Of a stretch of 64,000 nt of DNA, positions 40,039 to 52,570 are shown in pieces. The translations under genes and the position numbers were made by a program. The stretch comes from Flaccisagitta enflata. Lineage: Eukaryota > Chaetognatha > Sagittoidea > Aphragmophora. The notes beneath the pieces are model-generated. The model was not told where the DNA came from. It saw only the letters and a list, made by a program, of their open reading frames with translations, and did not search any database. The stretch's first letter is position 1; each line of letters opens with the position of its first letter. Location of the stretch: contig OZ231126.1 in assembly GCA_965153355.1 (NCBI GenBank), forward strand, positions 105,648,001 to 105,712,000, given 5' to 3'.

Positions 40039-40691
40039 ACATATTTTGATTCATGTAGAAGAATGCTGATTGATGCAATTTGATGCGACGAAATGCAAAT
40101 TAATGCGGCGAGTTGCAACTAGTTATGACAAATTGCAATTTAATGCAACTAAATGCAACTTAATGAGAGAGACGACGACGTAAGAAGGCAATTCAAATTA
40201 TTAGATTCAGCATGAACATGACCTCTTTTTGCAGGTCTTATTACGACAATGTGACAATAATTAAAATTTTTTGTTCAGTGTGAACACACTCGTTCATGCA
40301 AACTTGCCTTCGGCGGCGCAAGTCAATAATTTATAAATTTGAATTTAGCATGAACACTCCCAGCCGATTTTGGGATTAGAATTCGGTTTATGCCAGGACG
40401 ACAAAACGCGGAAATATGGGTTCGCCGTTAGGTGGACGGACCGACCGACGGATGGAAGGACCAACCGACTAAATAAGTCGCGTGCCCGCGACTGTCCGCG
40501 TGTCGTTTTTTGACGGAGGGACCAACCGACGGATGGACCAACTCAGTTTGTTGGTTTTGTTGGTATTTATGTTGTAAACAAGGCCAAATATAGGGCCACC
40601 CTAGTTGCAGGGTTTTAAAAACGGTTCTGCGATGGAGGGACCGACCGACGGACGGACCGACATGGATTGTCGGTCTTTTGGCAATAATGGA

Positions 40692-41030
40692 AGTCCGACT
40701 TAGTGGAATGCATGTGTAATAAGTGTGAGCACGTCGAAATGAGCTGTTTTTAGCTCTTAGTTGAACACGCCGGAATGAGCTTTTTTTTAGCTCTAATTAT
40801 TACGGCAATTGGAGCATACAGCTCTTTGATTCAGTGTGGAATGCATGTAATAAGTGTGAGCACGTCGAAATGAGCTTTTTTTTAGCTCTTAGTTGAACAC
40901 GCCGGAATGAGCTTTTTTTAGCTCTAATTATTACGGCAAATGGAGCATACAGCTCTTTGATTCAGTGTGGAATGCATGTAATAAGTGTGAGCACGTCGAA
41001 ATGAGCTTTTTAGCTCTTTAATTGAACACA
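40692..41030. repeat. ~135-bp tandem repeat in the BEL/Pao leader
   Basis: Two and a half copies of a unit containing gtgtgagcacgtcgaaatga, starting near 40698, 40836 and 40968. Also nearby (40430-40690) are remnants of the ggaccgaccgacgg core and agtcgcgtgcccgcgact hairpin of the family 1 short elements. Confidence 0.75.
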
Positions 41031-42476
41031 TCGGTTTCTTCAGATGAGATTAGCAAGTGCTAATATGTTGCCGTCGTTAGGGTGGTGTGCATGAAATAGT
41101 GTAATTTTCACAGTACGCGGAATGGCACAGAAACTTGCTTACGCGGTACAAGTGTAGCATGCAATAATTATGAGCTTCAGCTCAGTTGTTCAATATTACG
41201 ACGGACGTGTTTTGCACGTGCATGTTACGATGCAAGGGGCTTTTTTGCCACCTTATTTCATTGATATCCACTTTGTTTGGCACTGTTGGCCGGGTTGAGT
41301 CAAAAAAGCCAAATGGCGTGGAGTGAATGTTCGGGAATGTGCAATACACTATAAGTTCAACCCAAGTATATTCTCATCACTTTTCATTGAATGGCAGTTT
41401 TCGCGTAAATTGGAGTGCATGCGATTGTATAAACAATAATTAGATATGCAGATTTAAGATTCAATGAAAAGTGAAATGCATGAAAACGTACACAACAACG
41501 ATGGAATTCATTTATTCCATGAAGTGGAATGCTTGTGACATAGAGCAATCATTAAATTGTGGAAAGCACAGACAAATTGCAATTCAATAATAGTAGAGTG
41601 CAAATGACGTAGTGCATAACCGGGATCAGATGAAAAGTGTAGTGCTATGTGTTATGCATTATCATTCACAATGTCAATTGACAGGTGTGCATGGTTCGTT
41701 GTGCAATTAATAAAGCCCTTCAGATTCTTTTACATGGATTGCAAATGTATGTGTTAGCACAAGCGTGCAGTTAGTAATCAAATAAGAAAGTCGTAGGAAA
41801 GAATCTGGGCAATGAAGATTTGTATCTTCTTCTCAAATGTGTTTTGCATGCAAAATGGGAAAAAGATAAACGCTTTTTAAGGACAAAGTTATGTCCAACA
41901 ATTATGTGGAGTGTATGCAATTATAATCCACTTTTTCGTAAAAGAAATGTGGCATTAGTTGTGCGAAAAAAAAGTTAGACTTTACGACTTTTTTCCAGTT
42001 ACTAAAGTGGCATCGGGATTTGAGAAGTTTTGGTCCCTTGGGGCCGCCCGAAAAAAAGTACTACACAGTTTTCTTCTATAAGAAACAAATCTGTAAGAAA
42101 AGAGACTCTTTACAGTCGAGTCTTCCCTCTCTCTCACTTGAGAGGGATCATAAATTGAAAGATTTGTTTTTAAAGAAAAAGTCGAGGGAAGAAATTCGTT
42201 TTCAAGACTTTTTTCGAAGTTGGCTTTGTTCGCGGAACTCTCTCTTTTACGAAGATTTTCAATTAAAGATGATTAGTCTATGCATAGGCAAATTGTCCAG
42301 ACATTAATTTTGAATGACACAATAATGCCTGAATAAAATGCCAAATGCTGAAGATGACACAAGATGACAAAAAAATACGGGATAAGATGACAAGATGATC
42401 GCATTCAAATAAATCACCCAAACAGAAATATCTCAAGCTATTTTTACAACTGTTAAGTGGCTGGCACAAAAATACA

Positions 42477-42487
42477 CAGGGACGCCA
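42477..42487 (-). other. Primer-binding site, matches tRNA-Asn 3' end
   Basis: Two bases inside the 5' LTR, the minus strand reads TGGCGTCCCTG, complementary to the CAGGGACGCCA 3' end typical of animal tRNA-Asn. This marks the priming tRNA of copy 1. Confidence 0.75.
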
Positions 42488-42489
42488 AT

Positions 42490-43000
42490 AAAAAATGAGC
42501 TAGATCTGAATGGGTAGAGATAATATGAACGCGAGCTATCTGCTGATAATTGATGATCTAAGTATCTTGAGTGAAGTTAAGAGTTGGTCTTACGATTCGC
42601 CAACCCTGTTTAATGATGATAAATGCAGATGAACAAGATTTAAGTTTCCAATTAATATTTACAGTTTATTGCACAAATTGGATGGTGAAACGTGAATGAA
42701 TGGAAGGAAAAGACTTCCTTCTGGCTAAGCATATTCTATGCAGAGAAAAATGATATCCAATCATAAAACAGCAATGCAATAGTCTTAGCCAATAGGCTTC
42801 TACTTTTTACCGGAACTTAATTGTAAATCAAAAGTTACAAAGTCTCATTTCTCAAGAAATCATTGTTTTGGTTAAGACGTAGAAGTCGGCGCCTGCTCTG
42901 TCTGGAAATTTATAGGATATTTGAGAGGATAGAAAAAGATAGACAGAGACAGAAAGATAGAACATAAAAATGGTCAAATTCATAATTCCATTTTTAATAC
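42490..43000 (-). repeat. 5' LTR of BEL/Pao copy 1
   Basis: About 510 bp, near-identical to 33298-33829 except for a 24-bp deletion around 42672 and small differences. Confidence 0.9.
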
Positions 43001-43190
43001 CCAGTAACCTGTCACAACCACCTCAAAATTTTTTCTATGTTTGGTGCCAAGTGGCCTATTGTAGTCCTCTCTCTTGGCTTGTCGTCTCACATATTGCTGT
43101 GTTATTGTAACTGCTGTATATCCCATGGTCAAGAGAAAAATGAATTGAAATTGAAATTGAAATTAATCAACTCTATCAACCCAATCAATG
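43001..43190 (+). repeat. Possible LINE/SINE 3' tail
   Basis: A short unique-looking stretch ending in aattgaaattgaaattgaaatt, the kind of short tandem tail seen at 3' ends of several LINE groups. No coding part is present. Confidence 0.4.
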
Positions 43191-43199
43191 GAAAATGAC

Positions 43200-44063
43200 T
43201 AAACCAGACTTAAACCAGACTTTAACCAGCGGACCTTAACCAGCAAACTTACACCAGCAGACTTAAACCAACAGACTTAAACAAGCAGACTTAAACCAGC
43301 AGACTTAAACCAGCAGACTTAAACCAGCAGACTTAAACAAGCAGACTTAAACCAGCAGACTTAAACCAGCAGACTTAAACCAGCAGACTTAAACCAGCAG
43401 ACTTAAACCAGCAGACTTAAACCAGCAGACTTAAACCAGCAGACTTAAACTAGGACTCGAAGTAGTTAACTTTAACTAGTTAGTTACCTAGTTAAAATTT
43501 TGAAAACCCTAGTAGTTAACTAACCTAGATTAACTAGTTAACTATTTGACTAATTTTTGGGTTTAAAATGACAAAATCCAGCTTTATTTCTTAAAATTTA
43601 AGGGATTTTTAGAAAAATTCATGATGATTTGTAAGGGATAGATTTTTTTTTTCAGTAAAAACAGAGAAACATTTACGGTTCAAGTCAAAATTGACGGAGG
43701 CAAATTTGCCTTTGTAAAAATTCAATGGGAATACCAGTTTTTATGAAAATATTTCATTGGATCTGACAAAAAAAGCTAATATTTTTAACTACTTTTAGTA
43801 GTTAACTACTGAAAAAAGTAGTTAAGTTAACTATTAACTAGTTAATTCAAAAACCTTAACTACTTCAGGTCCTAACTTAAACCAGCAGACTTAAACCAGC
43901 AGACTTAAACCAGCAGACTTAAACCATCAGACTTAAACCACCAGACTTAAACCAGCAGCCTTAAACCAGCAGCCTTAAACCAGCAGACTTTAACCAGCAG
44001 ACTTTAACCAGCAGACTTAAACCAGCAGACTTAAACAAGCAGACTTTAACAAGCAGACTTGAA
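43200..44063. repeat. 14-bp minisatellite (acttaaaccagcag), interrupted
   Basis: Tandem cagcagacttaaac units at 43205-43450 and 43875-44063, split by an inserted MITE. Confidence 0.9.
43451..43874. mobile_element. hAT-type MITE with 8-bp duplication
   Basis: The 424-bp element starts taggactcgaagtagttaa and ends ttaactacttcaggtccta, an imperfect inverted repeat. acttaaac stands immediately on both sides (43443-43450, 43875-43882). The 14-bp host array would not give this by itself, because without duplication the right side should resume with cagcag. 8-bp duplications and T/CAGG ends are typical of hAT. Confidence 0.85.
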
Positions 44064-44871
44064 ATGACACAAATGACCAAAACATACCAAAAAACATAAA
44101 TGACCAAAACATACCAAAACATAAATGACCAAAACATACCAAAAAACATGAATGACCAAAAAAACAAAAAACCAGGGAACCAAAAAACCAAAAACCAAAA
44201 AACCAAAAAACAAAAAACCAAAAAAAAATCAAAAAACAAGAAATCAAAAAACCAAAAACCAAAAACAAAAAAACAAAAACCAAAAACCGAAAACCAAAAA
44301 CCAAAAACCTAAAAACCAAAAAACCAAAAACATAAATGACCAAAACAAACAAAAAACCATGTTAAATGACCAAAAACCAAAAAACCAAAAACCAAAAACC
44401 AAAAAAACCAAAAAACTGAAAAACCAAAAAACCAAAATCAAAAACCAAAAATCAAAAACCAAAAACCAGAAACCAAAAAATAATGACCAAAAATTTAAAA
44501 AACCAAAAAAAGTAAATGACAAAAACGTACCAAAAAAACAGGTTAAATGACCAAAAATGACCTGAAATGTCCCAAAATGACTTATAATGACTTGAAATTA
44601 ATTTAAATGCCCAAAAATGACAAAAATGACTGAAATGAACAAAGTGACATAAATGATCAAAAATGACCAAAAATGACTAAGACCAACCAAAACCAACCAA
44701 AAATGACCAAAAATGAAAAAACAACAAAAAAATGACTTAAAGTAACTCCAGAATACCCAAAATGACCAAAAAGGACGCAAAAAAGCAAAGTGTTACGGAC
44801 CGACCGACCAACAGACGGACCAACCGACTGACCAACAGAGCAGGTTGTAGAGTCGCGTGCACGCGACTAAT
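44064..44871 (-). mobile_element. A-rich repeat ending in a family 1 hairpin
   Basis: A long aaccaaaaacc / aaatgaccaaaa array (44064-44790), then gttacggaccgaccgacc and gtagagtcgcgtgcacgcgactaata (44842-44873). The right end is that of the family 1 short elements. The left end was not located, so the arrays at 43200-44790 may be its expanded core. Confidence 0.6.
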
Positions 44872-45120
44872 AATTAACTATTATAAATTCTGATTGGCAA
44901 TTTGTAAAAAAAAAAAAAAGAGAGATTTTAATTAGTAACTTTGTCGGTCTCCCCGGGGCCGCTCTAAAAAAAAAAAAAAGAAAAAAAGTTAATTAATTTT
45001 ATTAATTGGCAAATTTTTTGTTAGTCCCACCGGGGCCGCTCTAAATAAAGTACGCACTTGCACTTTTTTAAGTTGCAAAAAGCACCTTAGTAAAACAATT
45101 TCCAATCAGAACTTATTCGA

Positions 45121-45312
45121 TACATGCCCTACTATGCGGATGAATTAGATACATGCCCCGCGATGCGGATGAATTAGATACATGCCCCGCGATGCGGATG
45201 AATTAGATACATGCCCTGCGATGCGGATGAATTAGATACATGCCCCGTGATGCGGATGAATTAGATACGTGCCCCGCGATGCGGATGAATTAAATGCATG
45301 CCCCGCGATGCG
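45121..45312. repeat. 29-bp minisatellite
   Basis: About seven units of gatacatgccccgcgatgcg-gatgaatta. It is followed by gcagaagtctgctt repeats (45340-45540). Confidence 0.9.
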
Positions 45313-45599
45313 GATGATTCAAAATTTTGATACATGCAATGCAGAAGTCTGCTTAGGCAGAATGCCCAAAATTTGAATACCTGCATAGCAGAAGTCTGCT
45401 TTAGCAGAATGTCCAAAATCTAATTTGAAAAAATCAAAAAAAAAATCTATCTTCTGCTTCGGCAGAATGGGCAAATTTTGAAAAAAAAACAAAAACAAAA
45501 ACAAAAACAAAACAAAAAACATATCTCTTGCTTTGGCAGAATATGCAAAAAGTAACAAAACTGGCTCACATAATTTCTATTAAATCCCCCTAAGACGGG

Positions 45600-46007
45600 A
45601 AAACAGTAAAAAACACAAATCGTTATATGATTTAAATCGCATATGGAAAGGATGTGTTCACACTAAATCCAACTTTTAATTTATTCTGAAAAAAAAAAGA
45701 GTGTTCACACTTAATCCGGCTTTTAATTTATTCTGAATAAGCCTGTGTTCATACTTAATCTTAAACCCAATTACTTCTGGAAAGTGTGTTCATACTAAAT
45801 CTAATAAACACATTACTACAATACACCATTGTCATCTAATTTGGGAAAGGAATGTGTTCACGCCGAAATTGAAAATTCCAGCTCCAAACCCCTCCCCCTC
45901 CCCTTACTCTCCTCATCCCTCATCTTAAAACCCCTCCACATGAAAAATTGATTGGAGGAATTCGAGACATTTGAGGAATTTGAGGAAAACATGTGATGAT
46001 ATCATGA
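45600..46007 (+). other. Remnant leader of BEL/Pao copy 2
   Basis: Contains repeated gtgttcacactaaatc-type segments, also seen in the copy 1 leader (inverse, near 40200-40370). No 5' LTR or primer-binding site was found, so copy 2 is cut at its 5' end. Confidence 0.5.
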
Positions 46008-49000
46008 ATGGATTCTAATGAGAGTCAATTTTGGTGGGAATTGAAATGTGAATTTGGAGCACTTTTAGAATTTTGGAGTGTGACAGAAATATATGAAAAA
46101 AATTTAAAAAGGACAATAAAATCACTTTGGAAAGATGAACGTTATAATCTGTGGATTTACCAAAAATTTAGTTGGACTCCTTCTTGGTGGATATTAGGGC
46201 ACGAATTTGGAGCTATGTTAGGACTGGCGTCTGTGGAAGGGTGTCAAGATGATTGGGATAGATCGTGGAAGTTAAAATTAAGGAGGGCCAAGTGGCAAAA
46301 AATCGAATTGGAAAAAACTTTGGAAATCTGTACTCCTACACCTGTCACTATCCCTACCCATACACCTGTCACTATCCTTACCCATACACCTATCACTACC
46401 CCTACCCCTACCCTACAAGGCACCATGGATGCACATAAACGAACAATCGCGGAATTTGAGAGAACTCTCTCTCCAGAGGAAGCTGCAGGATTTAAACAAA
46501 TAAGGACTGAAAGAAGAAGTGTGCGTGCACAAATCACAAAAATTGGAAACTTGATGCCGCTATTGCATCAAAGGACAAATTTGCAGTCAAACGTCTGGTG
46601 ATGGAATTGACTGAATTTCAAAAAAAGCTGTCAATCAAAGATGAGGATGCATGGGCCTTGCTGTCAGATGATTGTGTAGTGGCGGATCAAGCCATTGGGG
46701 CAGCGTGGTCAGACTCAGCATTTAATGCCCTTTTGAACGCCAACAAATTTTTAGATGGAACCAACCCATCTACAGCCCCACCCCCATCCTCATCCCCATC
46801 CTCTCAAAACACTACTACCAAGGCAAGATTGCCAAAAATGGATCTCCCAAAATTTACCGGCAAATCCCCTTCGGAGTATCAGGGATGGTGGAATGCGTTT
46901 GAATCACTCTTTGATGGTCAATCTGACCTATCAACGGTTGACAAACTGATCTATTTGAAAAATTGCTGCATTGAAGGTGCAAGTGGTCTGGCTGCTGGAT
47001 ACAGTCTTACCGAAGATAACTATGGCCATTTAAAACTTGCACTCAAAGACATGTATGGTCACCCGCGTTTAATTCAACAGTCTCATGCAGAAAATATTTT
47101 AGACCTCCACTCCTTTGAAATGGAAAGTATCAAACCGTTTCTTACAACACTCGAGACTTCTATGCGCTGTCTCGCAGAATATGGTATTGACATGGAGAAT
47201 GGGGCGTGGCTCATAGTTCCCATTGTGCAAAAATTGATGCCAAAGGAGTTAGCCCAAAAATGGCGTGAGGAAATTCACGATGATATATCGTTTTCAACAA
47301 AAAAGTTGGTTGAATTTCTGCATGAAAAAATGCTATGCTACGGATCTGCACAAGAGCAAAAGGCTGATCGTAAGCCAAAGGACACAAGACCAAAAACTAT
47401 CCTCATGCTTGCATCCACAAGCATGACAGCAAGCCCATGTTGCGATCAGAACCACAGGATTTTTAGATGTGGGAAATTTCTGAAAATGGCACCTTTGGAG
47501 AGACGCAACTTTGCGTACAAAAAAAGACTCTGCCGTAGGTGCCTGGGTCCATACAGCCCTGAACACTTGAAGAAGTGTGAGTGGAAATGTAAAAAATACA
47601 ATGACTCACATAACCTGCTTCTTCATATGGATCAAAATGAGGGTCAAGGTCGTGGGAAGCATAACTCGCAGACCCATGGATCTCGCAAATGGCAAAACCC
47701 ACAAAATCCGTGAAATGGTAATCCATCAAAAAAGCCCTACCAAAGCCAAAAGGTAGAAGGTCAAAAGGGCAACCCTGCCCAAGCTGCAAATGGCGGCCAG
47801 AGGGAGGACACAAATGGCGGTGGGTTGGCTCAAGGCACTGTTGTAAACTCACTCCATAGCACCACAAACCATGAAAAAATGGCGGTGCTAAAAAACTTCA
47901 AGGCGGTTCCAAAAGAGAAACCAGATTCTACAGTGCGTTCTCTTATTGATGATGGATCTCAGCGGACGTGGATAAAAAGGCACACAGCCAAATCTTTGAA
48001 ACTACCTGTCGTACGTCGTGAATTGCTTGCCGTAGCAACTGCTTTTTCGAGCAAACCTAACACACCTAGACTTTATGACATTGTCAAAGTCAGCCTGAGA
48101 ACCAAAGATAATAGGTTCATGGAAATGGAGGCAGTGGTGTCTCCTGATGACAAACTCGTATCTGACATGCCTACGATACGTTTTGATCCAACTAAAGAGT
48201 ACCCCCACTTGAAAGGAATCAAATTTGCCGATGATTACCCACGGGACTCTACCGAGGTTGAACTTCTGATTGGTAATGACTACGCCAATCACATCCAAAC
48301 TGGAAGAAGGATGATTGGGGGTATCGATGAGCCCTGCGCACTGGAGACCTTGTTTGGTTGGATTTTATCAGGAAATATTTGTCATGAATCAGCAAATATT
48401 GTCTCCACAAATTTTGCGCAGGTAACTCGGTTGGAAAATGTGCTCGAAAAATTCTGGGAGATCGAAGACATACCAAATCCAAATTCTCGGGTAAAAAGCA
48501 TCTTGGACAAAGAAGTCCATGAAAAATTCAAAAAGACCATCACCTATGATGACTCAAAGCAGCAATACATGGTTGAGATACCATACAAAAGTGACGTAGA
48601 AGACTTGTCGGACAATTTTGCACCAACAAAAGCTCTTTATCACAAACAAATGAGCATGCTGGAAAAGGATCCAGAGAAAATGAAAACCGTCCAGGATATA
48701 TTTGATGGACAACTGGAACAAGGCATTTTAGAACTTGTTCCAGAGGGTGAAACCCCAACTGGAAGGGTTCATCACCTTCCGTGGCATCTTGTTTTACGCC
48801 CTGGACACCCTACCACTCCTACCCGGATCGTAAAAAATGCCTCATACAAAGGTAGAAATGGAATTTCACTCAACAGTGCCCAACATGGGGGCCCCAATCT
48901 GTTACCAGACATCGTTGGTTCTATCTGTAGGTTTAGGGTGCGCAGCATAGCCTTTACCACAGATATTACCAAGATATTCTGGCAGATCAAAATTCCATTG

Positions 49001-51110
49001 GAGCAACAAAATCTCCATCGCATCATCACTCCTCGTGGGACCGCCAAACAGACCACGGTGATGTTTGGAGAAAGTTCATCTCCATTTCTCTCGATGGCCA
49101 CCTGCCAGTATCATGCACAACGCGATGACATCAAGCAAAAATTTCCAAAAGCTTGTCAGTATGTGATGGATGACCTTTACATGGATGATATCCCTTCAAC
49201 TGCGGATTCAGTGGAAGAAGCCGTGGGTGTCTTGACACAAATAAAGGGATTTTTTGCCAGCATGCATATGAAAGTCCACAAGATCAACAGTAATAATAGA
49301 GATCTTTTGGCTCAAATTGATGGAACTGACGACAGAGAGGATGCAAATGTGCTTGGATTGCATTGGAATACAATCACTGATTCCCTCAATGTTCCCACAA
49401 AAGAATGGGAATCTGTCCCGCCAACAAAACGGGAATTTTTACAACGGATCTCCTCCTTCTGGGATCCCCTTGGCGCCCGGGCCCCCTTAAATTGTTGGGG
49501 CAAATTGATCATGCAAAAACTTTGGCAGCTTGGATCAAACTGGGATGACCCAATCCCAGACATTCTATGGCAAGAAATAGAATGTTTCAGAAAAGCATGT
49601 CTGTTTATTTTTGAAATCCCACGCTATTTTGGTGCGCCCATAGTCTTGCACATTTTTGTAGATGCCTCAGAGGGAGCATACGCGGCTGTAGCGTAAGTCA
49701 TAGCTGGGAAGGGCTCTTTCTTCCTCCTCTCAAAAAGTAGGGTTAAGCCCCTCAAGGTCGTCAGCCTTCCACGCATGGAATTGTTGGGTGCTGTACTTGG
49801 TACAAAACTTCTTAATTTCCTCAAAGCAGAGGTTTTCAAATCTAAAATTGAAACCTTCTTGTGGTCCGACTCAACCATCACATTGGGATGGATAAAATCT
49901 TCACCTTCACGTTACAAACCCTTTGTCGGAAATCGCATTGCGGACATTCAACACACTTCCGCCACCTACTCTGCTAAGTGGATGTGGGTTCCTGGAGATC
50001 AAAACCCCGCAGATATACCTTCGCGAGGGACTTGGCCACTGCATGAAAAACAGGCCAAACTCTGGGGACATGGGCCAGAGTTTTTACAGACGGGTGAATG
50101 GCCAACTCAACCAGAAATGGAAAAACCAGATCTGGAGAAGCGTAAGGTTGCGATAAACGTCGCACAAGTCACGCCTCCTGTCATTCAACTGGATTGTTAC
50201 AGCTCATATGAAAAAATGCTTCGCATCGTCACTATGGTGTGGCGATTTGGGTGCCCTTTGGCGGGGAGGGCTGAGCCCCTAGCCAATCAGCGGAAAAGGA
50301 CACTCCAAAAAATCATCTCCATGGAACAAAAAATTTTCTTTGCGGAAGAATTTTCATGCCTTCAGAAAAATCAACCCATACCGCAAAATTCTCGACTCAT
50401 TCAATTCAATCCAGTTTTGGAGGATGGCATCATAAAGATGCAAGGGAGAGTAAGCAAAAATCTCATCATCCTCCCAGACAAATCCCATCTCACTCGACTG
50501 AGGTCCAAACCCTAGCACACCTGCGACAAAAATACTGGCTCATAAAAGGCATGACCGCTGTCAAAGCAGAAACCAAATCCTGCATGAAGTGCAAGCGGAT
50601 AAACAAACCTCTGTGCCAGCAAAAAATGGCAGATTTACCAGATTTTTGAAAAAATGCTTTGCCACCCTTCGCCCATACAGGGCTTGACTACGCTGGACCT
50701 CTCCTTGTCAAATCAAGGAAGGATCCAACGTTACCTGTGGAAAAGCGATGGATCGCTCTTTTCACCTGTGGGTCAACCCAAGGAATTCACCTCGAAATCG
50801 TGAATGACCTCTCAACGGAAGAATTTCTATCAGCATTCTCCCGTTTTACCAATCGAAGAGGAAAACCTCTTCATTTGTACTCAGATAATGCAACAACATT
50901 TACAAAAGCAGCAAAGCATCTGCCTGATGTCATCTGGCAATTCAATCCTCCTGCTGCTCCATGGTGGGGAGGGTGTTGGGAACGCCTTGTTAAAAGCGTC
51001 AAAACTCCGTTGAAAAAAGTGCTAGGACAGTCTCTTGTCTCTGACAAAGAACTTGAGACAATCATAATCCGCAGGGACAGATTAATTCTCGACCTTTGAC
51101 CCCCCTTGTT
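46008..51110 (+). pseudogene. BEL/Pao gag-pol polyprotein, copy 2, decayed
   Basis: Same protein order as copy 1, high similarity, plus strand: gag (46008-), zinc knuckle (~47520-47620), protease (DDGS, ~47950), RT with YMDD (~49175), RNase H region (~49650-50100), integrase (50520-51080). Differences from copy 1 that break it: a frame change near 46590; stops at 47711-47713 and 50647-50649, both TGA where copy 1 has CGA; a TAA at 49694-49696; a ~50-bp loss near 50505; a 4-bp loss near 51074; and loss of the C-terminal integrase/DUF5641 part. It shares the start (MDAHKRTIAEFERTLSPEEAA) with an internal gag segment of copy 1, but the N-terminal part (46008-46420) differs. Confidence 0.9.
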
Positions 51111-51743
51111 GATGACCCTGAACATCAACATAAACATTCTTCTCATGGATGGCTTCATGACTCTATCAGCTGCTATCATAACCAGAAACAATTGACAACG
51201 ACATTGACAACAACAAGACAATGAAAATAACATTGGAAAGCCACAATTTGGTCAGCAGAACATCAATGGCGAAGGACTAAAGATTCCACTCATTTTGCTC
51301 GTTTCCTTTTTAACATTGTGTAAACTGTGTTAATCATGTTTACCTTTTTGATTGATTTAAATCTTGTATTTGATTGCTTTCTGTTTTGACTGTGTAAAAT
51401 ATGTTGTAGTTGTCCCAGCATCTCCCAGGCTCCGGGATCAGGGCGGAGGTCTTGCATCTTGGACAGGAGATCCCTTTCCCAACTATTGTGTTGATATTGA
51501 AATTGAAATTTGAAGCAGCCAAAGCCAATCCTTTTTTAACAACTTCAAAACCTATTGTGATCCAAACCATGAGAAATGATTTCTGCCTTCAACAAAAATC
51601 CCAAACTCATTCTCCCAGGCTCTGGGATCAGGGCGGAGGTCCTGCATCCTAGACAGGAGACCCCCTCCCCTTTTCTTGTAGAGTTTGGACAATTCACAAC
51701 TTTCAAAATGGAGAAAACCCCAAAGTGGGATTTTGGCGGGCAG

Positions 51744-52255
51744 TATTAAAAATGGAATTATGAATTTGACCATTTTTATGTTCTATCTTTTTGTCTCTGT
51801 CTATCTTTTTCTATCCTCTCAAATATCCTATAAATTTCCAGACAGAGAAGGCACCGGCTTCTACGTTGTAACCAAAACATCCATTTCCTGAGAAAGAGAA
51901 CTTTGTAACTTATGATTTACATTTCAGTTCCGGCAAAAAGTGAAACGTTGAGAGAGCCTATTGGTCAACATTATTGCATTTCTGTTTCATGATTGGATAT
52001 CAATTTTCTCTTTGTGTGAAACTTCATTGTAAGGCTTAAACTTTTCCACCTTATTCAGTCTTGATTCAAACATTCTACTGCGCACATCGTCTTCCTTAAA
52101 TCCTTTAATATATTGTGTATATTGGTAAGGAAAACTGGGCTTTGTAAATTTAGCCTTTTGATTCTCAACTTGAGATAATTAGTTCATCCTTTATCAGCAG
52201 CTATTACGCGTTACAGTTATCTCTACTTAATAGAATTATCTCTAGCATATTTTTA
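51744..52255 (+). repeat. 3' LTR of BEL/Pao copy 2
   Basis: The first ~200 bp from tattaaaaatggaattatga match the inverse of the copy 1 LTR; similarity then weakens but landmarks persist (gattggatatca, ctttatcagcagctatta, ttatctctac). The right edge is approximate. Confidence 0.7.
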
Positions 52256-52349
52256 GTTCTAACAGCCGACTAACAGACCAACCATTATTCCAGAGACGCC
52301 AATTCTTTTAGATCTTTTAGATCTTTTAGTAAACCATCTTTATTATAAA

Positions 52350-52570
52350 AACAAGGCCGGATACACGGCTACCTAAGTCGCGTGCGGGTGGGCAGGGGCC
52401 ATATTTGAGGTTGCTTCATCATTTGGGCAGGAGCAGTGAGGCCAAAGACCGCAAAAAAACCAAAAAAGTAAAGTGTGACGGACCGACGGACGGACGGACC
52501 GACGGACGGACGGACGGACCGACGGACGGACCGACAAAGCGGGTTGTAGAGTCGCGTAGCACGCGACTAA
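52350..52570 (-). mobile_element. Hairpin-ended short element, family 1, complete
   Basis: Full unit on the minus strand. As read on plus: caaggccggatacacggcta, then taagtcgcgtgcgggtgg, a middle with gggcaggagcagtgaggcc, the array (ggac cgac gg)n at ~52477-52530, then gtcgcgtagcacgcgacta. The same layout occurs inverted at 54467 and 58976. Confidence 0.8.

Larger units (their letters stand above)
33298..43000 (-). mobile_element. BEL/Pao LTR retrotransposon, copy 1 (complete, minus strand)
   Basis: Two direct LTRs (33298-33829 and 42490-43000) enclose, in minus-strand order, a primer-binding site, a long leader (~2.4 kb), gag-pol (40038-34641) and a 3' region. LTRs differ by a 24-bp gap and a few small changes, so the insertion is not brand new. 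I could not find a matching target duplication (flanks ccctaagtg and ccagtaacc), which suggests recombination or later change at an edge. Confidence 0.9.

Noticed and set aside
33298-43000. A 5-bp target duplication around BEL/Pao copy 1
   Set aside because: Flanking bases (aagtg and ccagt) do not match at the inferred LTR borders.
43200-44063. Regular direct repeats considered as a CRISPR-like array
   Set aside because: Contiguous 14-bp units without spacers in an animal genome: a minisatellite.
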